Assembly (NCBI RefSeq): GCF_014649535.1
Contig: NZ_BMTF01000024.1
Span: 31,404-95,403 of the forward strand
Length of the DNA: 64,000 nt
Origin: Streptomyces gelaticus
GTDB taxonomy: Bacteria > Actinomycetota > Actinomycetes > Streptomycetales > Streptomycetaceae
Direction of reading: 5' to 3'
Part shown: in pieces, positions 55,243 to 62,949 of the stretch
Numbering within the stretch: position 1 is the first letter of the stretch
Layout: each line of letters starts with the position of its first letter
The notes under the pieces: model-generated
Told to the model about the DNA's origin: nothing
The model's database searches: none
What the model saw: only the letters and a program-made list of their open reading frames with translations
Program-made: the position numbers and the translations under genes

Positions 55243-55848
55243 TCAGCAGGGCTCCCGGAGCAGCTGCTCCAGACTATCCAGCAGTCTCAGCGCGTCCGCC
55301 CGCTGCCGGGGCCCCAGCCGCCCGCCCGGCTCCGGCGCACCGGACCCGGCCGGGACGCACGCCGCCACCCGCAGCGCCGCGGCGGCCTGCCGGGCGAACA
55401 TGGCGAGCAGGTCCAGTTCCCGGATGTCCGTGCGGGCACGGGGCGAAGGGTCGAGCACCTCCAGCACACCGAGCACCCGGCCGTCGCTGATCAGCGGGGC
55501 CGCCATCAGGGCATGGGGCACGAACTCGGTGGACTCGGCGAGCGCACGGTCGAACGAGGAGTCCGTGGTGAGGTCGTCCACCACCATCGGCTCGCCGGAC
55601 GTCGCCACCCAGCCCGCGATCCCGCGGCCGGCCGGGAACCTGCGGCCCACCAGGAACTCCTCGCCCTGGCCGGAGACCGCCTGGAAGACCAGCTCGTCCG
55701 CCTCCTCGTCCAGCAGGAAGACCGAGCTCGCCGCCGCTCCGAAGATCGCGCGGGCCACGTCGACAATGGACTGGAGGAGTTCGCGCCGCTGCGGATCGGC
55801 CGAAGGCACCGTGCCCGCGGCGGACACTGATTCAGTTCTCGGAGTCAT
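55243..55848 (-). CDS. GAF-domain protein
   Basis: From ATG 55848 (AGGAGAGG 6 nt upstream), 201 aa. One GAF domain (about 20-160: ARAIFGAAASSVFLLDEEADELVF, FPAGRGIAGWVATSGEPMVV, SLLD-type PLISDGRVLGVLEVLD) and a C-terminal helical segment. No output domain, so it would bind a small ligand (cyclic nucleotide, haem or similar) and act by contact. It overlaps the subtilase gene by 17 nt and follows the nucleotidyl cyclase gene, so a cyclic-nucleotide sensor is an attractive but unproven idea. Confidence 0.85.
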   Translation of the reverse strand: MTPRTESVSAAGTVPSADPQRRELLQSIVDVARAIFGAAASSVFLLDEEADELVFQAVSGQGEEFLVGRRFPAGRGIAGWVATSGEPMVVDDLTTDSSFDRALAESTEFVPHALMAAPLISDGRVLGVLEVLDPSPRARTDIRELDLLAMFARQAAAALRVAACVPAGSGAPEPGGRLGPRQRADALRLLDSLEQLLREPC

Positions 55849-56710
55849 CACAGACCTCTCCTGCCGGGGTGGAATGCCGCGGACCGAACCGCACGTTGGC
55901 CGCGGAGAGATAGAGGGCGTTCTTGAGCTGGAAAGCCGTCATCCTCGGATGGACCGAGAGCAGCCGCGCGCACAGTCCGCTGATGTACGGGGTCGCGAAG
56001 CTGTTCCCGGTGGTACGTATCGAGGTCCCGCCCAGCCAGGGCACCGTCACGTTCTGGCCGGGGGCGAAGAACTCCACCGGCGGGTCGGGGTTGTAGAGGT
56101 GCAGGTCCGGGTCCGCCTCCTGGTGGCTGCCCACGGAGATCACCGAGGCGAACCGCCACGGATAGCTCTCCACCGGGGAGTTGTGCGCCGAGGCGACGAC
56201 GACCGTGCGGTTGAAGTAGGCGTGGTCGGCCAGCGCGTGCAGTTCCTCGGCGAACCGGGCACGGGTGGTGGACAGTGACAGGTTCACCACGTCGAAACCC
56301 TGCTCCACCGCCCAGCGCAGCCCGGCCAGCAGCACGTCCCCGGTGCCGGAGAACCGCTCGCCCAGCACCCGCACGCTGTGCAGTTCGCACTCCGGGGCGG
56401 TCCGCCGGATGATCCCGGCGCACGCGGTGCCGTGTCCGCAGGAGTCCCCGGTGTCGGTCGGCCGTACCTCGGTCGAGCCCGTCTCAGGGTCCTTGACCAC
56501 CACCCATGACCCCTCGACCGGGCCGACGCCCGGATGGTCGCGCTCGACGCCCGAGTCCACCACGCAGACCCGCACGCCCCGCCCGGTGCCCGGTGGGGCC
56601 CCGGCGCCGTGCCCGGGGCCCGGGTCCGCGAGGACCGCCACGTCGTCGGGTCCGCGTCCCCGCAGACTCCAGGTCAGTCCCGGCCCCGGTGCCGTGTCCG
56701 TGGTCGTCAT
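55832..56710 (-). CDS. Cytoplasmic subtilase (S8 family)
   Basis: 292 aa with the complete triad: D52 in CVVDSGVERDHPG, H93 in CGHGTACAGI, S237 in TTGNSFATPYISG, and oxyanion Asn157 in SAHNSPVE. No signal peptide or propeptide is present, unlike most Streptomyces subtilases, so it acts inside the cell. The gene starts 3 nt after the cyclase stop and lies in the RiPP gene run, which makes it the prime candidate for removing the precursor's leader. The C-terminus ends DDSEN. Confidence 0.9.
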   Translation of the reverse strand: MTTTDTAPGPGLTWSLRGRGPDDVAVLADPGPGHGAGAPPGTGRGVRVCVVDSGVERDHPGVGPVEGSWVVVKDPETGSTEVRPTDTGDSCGHGTACAGIIRRTAPECELHSVRVLGERFSGTGDVLLAGLRWAVEQGFDVVNLSLSTTRARFAEELHALADHAYFNRTVVVASAHNSPVESYPWRFASVISVGSHQEADPDLHLYNPDPPVEFFAPGQNVTVPWLGGTSIRTTGNSFATPYISGLCARLLSVHPRMTAFQLKNALYLSAANVRFGPRHSTPAGEVCDDSEN

Positions 56711-56713
56711 CCC

Positions 56714-59700
56714 TCAGCTCTTCTCCGTCGTGGCCGCCGCCGCTCCCGCGGCGAGCCCTGCGGCCCACCGCTCGCCCGGCAGATGTCCCTTCTCCGCGAA
56801 CCCCTCCCGGGCCTCCCGCGCCGCCGCTGCCGCGCCCGCCGCGTCGCCCAGCAGCGCCAGCGTCCGCGCCCGGTCCAGCGACGCGGTGGCCCGTACCAGC
56901 GGGGAGTCGGTCAGCAGGGAGTCCCGCACGGCGCGGTCCGCGTGGCGCAGGGCCCCCTCCGCGTCCCCGGCCGCCGCCGCCAGCCGGGCCCGCAGCCCCG
57001 CCAGGTCCACCCGGTCCGCGTGCGGCAGCGACCGCGGTTCCCCGATCCCTTCGAGCCACGGACCGGCACCGTCCGGCCGGTCGTCGTCGAGCAGCAGCCG
57101 CGCCGCCTCCAGCGCGATGGCCGGGCGCATGGACCGGGCCCCGCCGCGCTCGGCCGCCCGGTCCGCCCGGACGAGCTGGTCCAGGGCCGGTCCGGTGCGC
57201 CCGAGCAGCGCCTCGACCGTCGCCCGGAACACCGGCAGAAAGACCTCCGCCTCCGCGTACCCCAGCTCGTCGGCCAGCCGTTCCGCCTCGGCCAGGCACT
57301 CCCCGGCCCGGTCCGCCCGGCCGTGCAGCGCGTAGAGCACGGCCAGCGGACAGTTCAGCGTGGTCCGTACGGCGGGGCGGCCGGCGCCGTGCGCGGCGAG
57401 CAGGTCACGGCAGCGGGTCACCGCGACCGGTACCGGCTCCGGGCCGCGCCACAGCGAGATCCCGATGGCCCCGAGCGCGGCCGCCCGCTCCGGCTCGGCC
57501 TCGGCCCGCACCGCGTGGTCCAGGGCCAGGGTCAGATCGCGGTCGGCCTCCTCGTGCCGGCCGGCCAGCTGCAACCGCTGCGCGAGCCGCAGCCGGGCCC
57601 GTGCCTGCCCGACCCAGTCCCCGGCGGACTCGAACAGCGGCAGCACCGAACGGGCCGTGGCCGACACGCTGACCGAGGCCGGGTCCAGCACCGCCAGCGC
57701 GAGCCGGGCGTGCGCGGCCTCCACCGGCGCGGTCCCGATGGCCAGCACCCGCCGCAGCAGCCGTTCCCCGTCCTCGGAACGGCCGAGCGCGAGACGCACC
57801 TCGCCGAGCCGTCGCAAGGCCGGTGCCGCGGCCGGGTCGGCGGCCGGGTGCAGCTCCACGGCACGCTCCAACAGGCCCTGGGCCCAGTGCAGATCGGAAC
57901 GGGCCAGGGCCTGCGCACCGGCCGAGGCGAGTGCGGCGGCGGCCCGGACCCGCAGGGCGGCGGCCCGGTCGTCGGCCAGACCGAGCTCGGTGCGGTACCG
58001 GTACGCCCGCTCCAGGTGTCCGCCGACCGCCGCCTCGCCCGCCGCCGTCACACTGGGCAGCTCGGACGCCCAGGCATGCCGCTCGGCCTTGGCCCGCTTC
58101 GACAGGGAGGCGTACGCCACCTCCTGGACCAGACCGCTGCTGAACCGGTGCCGTCCCGCGCCCGGTTCGCCGCCGGGCGCGGTCTCGACCAGCCGGCGTC
58201 CGCGCAGCCGGGCCAGCGCACGGGCGACCAGGCCGCGGTCGTCGTCCGGTGCGGACCCGTCGGCGTGGGCGGCCGGGGCGGTCCGGGCCGCACCCTCCGT
58301 CTCGCGTGCCGCCCGGGTCAGCCGGACGAGTTCCGGCGCGGTGAAGTCCCGGCCGACGACGGCGGCCAGGTCCAGGGTGGTGCGTTCGGAACGCTCCAGA
58401 GCGCCGATCCGGGCGCCGAGCAGCGCCTGGAGGGTCGGCGGCAGCGCCGCGCCCCGCACGTTCCGCGCACCCTCCGGCGCCGGGCCCGCGGGGACGAGGA
58501 GCTGTTCCAGGTAGAGCGGATTGCCCTCGGCCCGGTCGTACAGATCACGGTCGTACGCGTCGGGGGCGGCCGGGGCGGCGTCGTCCCGGGCCATGCCCGC
58601 GTCGGGTCCGGTCAGTTCGCGGGCCAGCAGGGCGGCCTCGTCGCGCGGCAGTCCGGTGAGCGGCACGATCTGCGTCCCGCCCGCGGCCGGCTCGGCGGCG
58701 GGCGGGGGGCCGTCCGGGCGGCCCGGGCACACGATGAGTCCGCCCGCCCGGCCGAGCGGCCCGGCCAGCCGGTTCACCGCCCGCACCAGCAGCGGCTCGG
58801 CCCAGTGCCAGTCGTCGAGGACCAGCAGCACCGGCCGTCGCCCCGCGGTCCGGGACAGCACGGTGATCAGCGCGGCGCACATGTCCTCGAACGGGGCGTT
58901 GGGCGTGCCGTCGTGCAGCAGACCGCCGCGCAGCAGCGCCCGCGCGTCCGCCACCGATGCCGCGGACCGTCCGGACGCCCCGTCCAGTGCCTCCCGGGCG
59001 ACCGGCGAGCCGAGCACCTCCCGCACCGCGTCGGCCAGCGGCGCCAGGGTGCCGTGGTCGCCGTAGCTGCGGCAGCGCCCGGTGCCGACGACCGGCCGGG
59101 CGGGCCCGCCGAGTCCGGTCAGCCACTCGCGCGCCAGCCGGGTCTTGCCGATCCCCGCGTCACCGACGAGGCGGACCAGCCCCGGGCCCGCCCCGCGCAC
59201 GGTGCGGTCCAGCGCCTCGTCCAGCGCCGCCAGTTCCGCGGCGCGGCCGATGAACGGCACGTCGAAGCGGCGCAGCAGCTCCGGGTCGTCGGCGCCGAGC
59301 GCGATCAGCCGGTACGCGTGCACGCTGTCGGTCTTGCCCTTGAGCCGCAGCGGGCCCGTCTCCTGCACGACCACGGTCGGACCGGCGGCCTCCAGGGTCT
59401 GCGGGCCGATCAGGATCTCGCCGGCCGCCGCGTTCTGCTCCAGTCGGGCCGCCACGTTCACCGTCTCGCCCGAGATCAGCGCCTGCCGGGTGCTGGCATC
59501 GGAACTCGCCACCACCTGGCCGGTGTTGACGCCGATCCGGATGTCGAGCCGGATGCCCAGGGTGGCTTCGAGGTCGGTGTTCAGCTCCGCCAGCGCCTCG
59601 CGCATGCCGAGCGCCGCGGCGAGCGCCCGCCGTGCGTCGTCCTCACGCATCACCGGCACCCCGAACACCGCCATCACGGCATCACCGATGAACTTCTCCG

Positions 59701-59947
59701 GGGTGCCGCCGTGCGCCTCGATCTGCTCGCTCATCACCGCGAAGTAGCGCAGTGTCACGGTGCGCAGGGTCTCCGGGTCCAGCAGTCCGGACAGCGCGGT
59801 GGAGCCCACCAGATCGCAGAAGACCGCGGTGACCAGCTTGCGTTCGTCCTCCGGCGCCGCGGCGGCGGGGGACGGGCACGGGGTGCCGCAGGACGGGCAG
59901 AACCGTGCGGCGGCGGGCAGTTCGTGCCGGCACGAGGTGCAGTTCAT
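56714..59947 (-). CDS. Zinc-ribbon/class III nucleotidyl cyclase/ATPase/TPR protein
   Basis: ATG 59947 with AGAGGAAG upstream gives 1077 aa. Zinc ribbon C3/C6/C17/C20, then a class III cyclase domain (about 35-215) with metal ligands D45 (FCDLVGST) and D89 (FIGDAVMAVFG) and transition-state residues N164/R168 (NVAARLE). An AAA/NTPase domain follows (about 230-550; Walker A GDAGIGKT 262-269) and a long TPR-like helical tail with no HTH. Such proteins likely make cAMP or cGMP and regulate by protein contact. The gene starts 117 nt after the 66-aa RiPP-type gene and is followed by the subtilase after 3 nt. Confidence 0.88.
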   Translation of the reverse strand: MNCTSCRHELPAAARFCPSCGTPCPSPAAAAPEDERKLVTAVFCDLVGSTALSGLLDPETLRTVTLRYFAVMSEQIEAHGGTPEKFIGDAVMAVFGVPVMREDDARRALAAALGMREALAELNTDLEATLGIRLDIRIGVNTGQVVASSDASTRQALISGETVNVAARLEQNAAAGEILIGPQTLEAAGPTVVVQETGPLRLKGKTDSVHAYRLIALGADDPELLRRFDVPFIGRAAELAALDEALDRTVRGAGPGLVRLVGDAGIGKTRLAREWLTGLGGPARPVVGTGRCRSYGDHGTLAPLADAVREVLGSPVAREALDGASGRSAASVADARALLRGGLLHDGTPNAPFEDMCAALITVLSRTAGRRPVLLVLDDWHWAEPLLVRAVNRLAGPLGRAGGLIVCPGRPDGPPPAAEPAAGGTQIVPLTGLPRDEAALLARELTGPDAGMARDDAAPAAPDAYDRDLYDRAEGNPLYLEQLLVPAGPAPEGARNVRGAALPPTLQALLGARIGALERSERTTLDLAAVVGRDFTAPELVRLTRAARETEGAARTAPAAHADGSAPDDDRGLVARALARLRGRRLVETAPGGEPGAGRHRFSSGLVQEVAYASLSKRAKAERHAWASELPSVTAAGEAAVGGHLERAYRYRTELGLADDRAAALRVRAAAALASAGAQALARSDLHWAQGLLERAVELHPAADPAAAPALRRLGEVRLALGRSEDGERLLRRVLAIGTAPVEAAHARLALAVLDPASVSVSATARSVLPLFESAGDWVGQARARLRLAQRLQLAGRHEEADRDLTLALDHAVRAEAEPERAAALGAIGISLWRGPEPVPVAVTRCRDLLAAHGAGRPAVRTTLNCPLAVLYALHGRADRAGECLAEAERLADELGYAEAEVFLPVFRATVEALLGRTGPALDQLVRADRAAERGGARSMRPAIALEAARLLLDDDRPDGAGPWLEGIGEPRSLPHADRVDLAGLRARLAAAAGDAEGALRHADRAVRDSLLTDSPLVRATASLDRARTLALLGDAAGAAAAAREAREGFAEKGHLPGERWAAGLAAGAAAATTEKS

Positions 59948-60063
59948 CAGGGCTTCCTCTCTGCTTGGTCCGGCCGGAGCGGCGGGCCGGGTCACCGGAA
60001 CCGGCCCGCCACGCGGTGACGGGTCCTGACGGGCAGGACCTGGACGGCCCGGGCCGGCCGGCC

Positions 60064-60264
60064 TCAGAAGAGGGCGCCGCCCGCGATCTCGCCGTGCGCC
60101 TGTACCTCGGGCCCCACGGCGTCGAGCCGGGTCTTGATGTCGAGCAGCACGGCCAGTTCCTCCGGTGCGAGGTCGCCCAGCACCTGGCGCTGTTCGTCGG
60201 TGAGCAGATCGACGGCGAAGCCGGCGCCGTACAACACGGCGAGCCGGTCCGGTGGTTCGGTCAT
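60064..60264 (-). CDS. 66-aa RiPP-cluster protein with GG-type C-terminus
   Basis: 66 aa, start overlapping the di-iron enzyme stop by 4 nt. The sequence LLTDEQRQVLGDLAPEELAVLL is a Nif11-like acidic amphipathic helix and the end is GEIAGGALF, a double-glycine followed by three residues ending in an aromatic. I recall this kind of protein as 'aroma-sacti cluster domain' proteins beside radical SAM RiPP enzymes; that label is from memory. It may be a carrier/leader-like partner, a second substrate, or a recognition protein. Confidence 0.8.
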   Translation of the reverse strand: MTEPPDRLAVLYGAGFAVDLLTDEQRQVLGDLAPEELAVLLDIKTRLDAVGPEVQAHGEIAGGALF

Positions 60265-61115
60265 GTCTGGCCTTCCTTCGGGACGGACCGCCCGGCTCCC
60301 CGTACCGGCGGCGCCGGTCCGGTGCGCCCGAGCCGGACGAACAACTGGGTGAGCGCGTCCGTGGTGTGCAGGGCGCTGACGGCGACGGCCGTCTCCTGGG
60401 ACCGCGACAGCGGCAACCGGTCGAGCAGCGCGTACAGTTCGCCGGCGTGGCCGTCGTCGAGCCGCGCGTGCTCGTGCACCGTGCGGAAGGCCGGGGCGGG
60501 CAGTCCGGTCGAGCGGGCCAGCCGGGGGGCGAGCCCGGCGGCCGGGGCGTGCCCCTCCAGGACCGCGATGTAGCCGAGCAGCGCCACCGGGTGGTGATGC
60601 TCGATCCAGTAGTACTGGGCCCCCGCCAGGGAGGCGACGAGCGGGGAGGGGACCGGGTCCAGAGCGGCCCGGGGCCCGCTGCCCGCCGCCGTCAGGTCCT
60701 CCAGCAGCCAGGTGTCGTGCTCCGCCTCCTCCCGGATGTGCTCGTCCAGGTAGGCGGCCAGCGGCGCCCCCAGCGGATCGCCGCGACGGGCCAGCAGCCC
60801 GGCCCGCTCGGCGGCCCGTTCCATCAGCGGTACGGAGGCCCGGATGACCGTGTGCATCGCGCACAGGTACGCCCGGTAGCGGGGCAGCAGCCCCTCGGGC
60901 CGCCACAGCGCGGCCGACGAGGCGCGCAGGGCCGGTTCGGCGAAGGCGAGTTTGACCCGCAGCCGCTCGGAGGCCGGCAGCCCGCCGCCGCGCGCCCTCG
61001 GTACGCGTGCGGCGGCCTCCCGGACGGCCCCGGCGGGCTGTCCGGCGGCGGGTGCCGGGCGCGGCGCCCCGGTTGCTTCCCCGATACGTCCCGGTGGCCC
61101 TGCGGCGGGGGTCAT
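60261..61115 (-). CDS. Haem-oxygenase-like di-iron enzyme (HDO family)
   Basis: 284 aa, all-helical after a Pro/Ala-rich N-terminus. Candidate iron ligands are spread as in HDO enzymes: E125/H126, E129-H133 region (HIREEAEHD), H173-H175, E187/H189 (LEGH) and HEHARLDDGH (H214-H223). HDO proteins oxidise amino acids or fatty acids and appear in RiPP pathways. It overlaps the radical SAM gene and the 66-aa gene by 4 nt each, so the three are translationally coupled. Its substrate is probably the precursor or a residue of it; inferred. Confidence 0.85.
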   Translation of the reverse strand: MTPAAGPPGRIGEATGAPRPAPAAGQPAGAVREAAARVPRARGGGLPASERLRVKLAFAEPALRASSAALWRPEGLLPRYRAYLCAMHTVIRASVPLMERAAERAGLLARRGDPLGAPLAAYLDEHIREEAEHDTWLLEDLTAAGSGPRAALDPVPSPLVASLAGAQYYWIEHHHPVALLGYIAVLEGHAPAAGLAPRLARSTGLPAPAFRTVHEHARLDDGHAGELYALLDRLPLSRSQETAVAVSALHTTDALTQLFVRLGRTGPAPPVRGAGRSVPKEGQT

Positions 61116-62218
61116 GACCCGGTGCCTTCCGCCGCCGGACGCGGGCTTTGCCCGCCGCCCGGTGCCGCCACCAGACCGGCGTACGCGGCGCAGCCGTGGC
61201 GGCGTACCAGCGCCACCGGGCCCTGGTCGTGCTGTCGGCGGGCCGCCGTCAGATCGAGCAGCGCACCGGCGGCGCCCGAGGCCAGCGCATCGGCCGCCGC
61301 GACCACCTCGGGCAGCGTGCCCAGCTCCCGGCAGTCCCCGCAGTAGGAACCGGCCGGTGTGCCGGGCGACCAGCGCTGCCGCAGGTGGGCCGGGCCGACC
61401 GTGCGGACGAGACGCAGCAGCGGCGAGCCGAGCGTTCGCGCCCGTACGGCGGACCAGTCGTCCTGTGCGACATGGCCGAGCCGCAGATGGGGCGGTACGG
61501 GGCGGCGGTCCACGGTGTCCTGGTTGCAGCAGGCCAGGACCGTGCCGTCGAAGGCGACCACCGGCCAGGCGGCCATCGCGCACGGCAGCGCGTCCCCGCC
61601 GTCCGGCACGGTCCGGGCCGGGCGGGCCCAGGACGCCGCCCGGCCGAACGGCCGCACCTCGTTGACCAGGGACGGCACCGTGCCGCCGAAGGTCCGGTCG
61701 ATGTCCGCGGTGACGTCCGCGAGATAGCCGTCGTCCGCACCGGTCCCGGTGAGATGGAAGCTGACCGCCACGCCCAGTGCCCGGATCTCGCGCACCGCGC
61801 GGAACACCGCGGCCCGGGGCACCTCCCGCTCGTGCGGCAGGTCGAGGCTGGCGGAGAAGTGGTCGAGCGTGCGCACCGCCCGTAGCACCGGGTCCGGGAC
61901 TTTGCCGGACCGGGCGAAGAACATGCCGCTGAGCAGCGCGGTCCGGGTACCGGCGGCCCGCGCTGAGCGGGCGAGCGAGGCCACCAGGCCCGGCCGGAGC
62001 AGCGGTTCGCCCCCGGTCAGCATCATCACCTCGGGCCGGTCGGCGGCGGTGAACGAGGAGACGAACCGCTCCAGCTCGTCCGCCTCCGGTTCCTCCCGCA
62101 CCCGTGGCCCGGAACCGGTGGAGCAGTGGGTGCAGCGCAGCGGACAGCGGCGGGTGAGGGTGACCAGCACTCCACCGGCCGGGACCGGCCGCAGTCCGAC
62201 GAGTTCGGCGAGCTCCAT
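61112..62218 (-). CDS. Radical SAM/SPASM RiPP-modifying enzyme
   Basis: ATG 62218 with AAGGAG 9 nt upstream; 368 aa. The 4Fe-4S site is C25-x3-C29-x2-C32 in RRCPLRCTHC, with GGEPLL at 69-74 for SAM. C-terminal cysteines C213, C230, C231, C293 and C296 fit a SPASM/twitch domain binding auxiliary clusters, as in sactipeptide and cyclophane synthases. It opens the coupled operon and lies divergent from a 51-aa precursor gene, so it most likely forms a thioether or carbon-carbon link in that peptide. Chemistry cannot be decided from sequence. Confidence 0.9.
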   Translation of the reverse strand: MELAELVGLRPVPAGGVLVTLTRRCPLRCTHCSTGSGPRVREEPEADELERFVSSFTAADRPEVMMLTGGEPLLRPGLVASLARSARAAGTRTALLSGMFFARSGKVPDPVLRAVRTLDHFSASLDLPHEREVPRAAVFRAVREIRALGVAVSFHLTGTGADDGYLADVTADIDRTFGGTVPSLVNEVRPFGRAASWARPARTVPDGGDALPCAMAAWPVVAFDGTVLACCNQDTVDRRPVPPHLRLGHVAQDDWSAVRARTLGSPLLRLVRTVGPAHLRQRWSPGTPAGSYCGDCRELGTLPEVVAAADALASGAAGALLDLTAARRQHDQGPVALVRRHGCAAYAGLVAAPGGGQSPRPAAEGTGS

Positions 62219-62573
62219 CCGGCCGTCTCCTTCGGGCGTAGGGGCGCGGCGCGCGGCCGCCGTGCGCGGGTGCGGGTACAGCGTCCCGGCGGACGGTTCG
62301 GCACCGGTCCGAAACCGGTTCGGGGCCGGTATGGGCGCAGGCCGGAGGGTGTCCGGCGGCCCGCCGCCGGCCCCGGTGGCCGCTCGCCCTCTCCCGTCCA
62401 CCGCCGGTGAACTGCCGGGATACCGCCGCCATACCGGCGTCGAGCCGTTTGCCAGGCCGGCGCTCCTAACTTTCTGGTCAGCGGCAGGCACCCGCCGGCC
62501 GCAACCGGAAGAACCGGGGCACGCCCCGGAACGACCGGACACCGCAGAGTCATACGAGTGGACGGAGACCACC
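62219..62573. promoter_or_regulatory. Divergent promoter region of RiPP cluster
   Basis: 355 bp without a gene separate the radical SAM gene and the precursor gene. It contains CCGAAACCGGTTCGG (62309-62323), a near-perfect dyad about 90 nt upstream of the radical SAM start, inside a run of ACCGGT-like repeats (62301-62332), and repeated ATACCG blocks at 62421-62438. TAACTTTCTGG at 62467 is the AT-richest stretch and may lie in the precursor promoter. No regulator gene of usual type is next to it. Confidence 0.5.
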
Positions 62574-62729
62574 ATGGCCGAGAACACCAAGCCCGCCGGC
62601 GACGACAACGAGACCCCCGAGGTCGAGGCGCACTCCGTGCTGGACCTCCAGGAGACGGCCGTCAACAGCGAGCGCGAGATCGACGGCAGCTGCGTCAGCA
62701 CCGTGAGCCTCATCCTGTCGGAGCAGTAA
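62574..62729 (+). CDS. RiPP precursor peptide
   Basis: 51 aa starting ATG 62574 with GGAG 9 nt upstream. The leader is acidic with EVEAHSVLDLQE (residues 16-27), a pattern familiar from Streptomyces RiPP leaders. The core region is DGSCVSTVSLILSEQ (37-51), with one cysteine (C40), three Ser/Thr soon after it, and ILSEQ at the C-terminus. It is divergent from the radical SAM gene and followed by a terminator. The lone cysteine suits a single thioether; the I-x-S-x-x end is also like FxSxx-COOH precursors, with Ile for Phe. Confidence 0.85.
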   Translation: MAENTKPAGDDNETPEVEAHSVLDLQETAVNSEREIDGSCVSTVSLILSEQ

Positions 62730-62799
62730 GGGCTGATGACCGGGCCGCGGCGCCACCCCGGGGAAGCGACCTTCCTCCGTGGCGCCCGGCCGGCCGAAT

Positions 62800-62833
62800 C
62801 GGGGCGGCTCCGTCGACCACGGAGACCGCCCCG
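62800..62833 (+). terminator. Terminator after precursor gene
   Basis: CGGGGCGGCTCCGT and ACGGAG-A-CCGCCCCG pair (14 bp, one bulge) around CGACC, and CCTCGATTTTCC follows. A second, looser hairpin lies upstream (62741-62792, GGCCGCGGCGCCAC with GTGGCGCCCGGCC). Such attenuating structures keep precursor mRNA more abundant than the downstream transporter. The rest of 62730-62949 holds no gene. Confidence 0.8.
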
Positions 62834-62949
62834 CCTCGATTTTCCGGACCGGGCCCCGGGCTCACCGGGCCCCGACCCCCTGCCAGGCCGTCGCCTTCGC
62901 CGGGCCACCGGCCGAGCCCTGTCCCCGAACCACCGACCGGGAGCCGACG

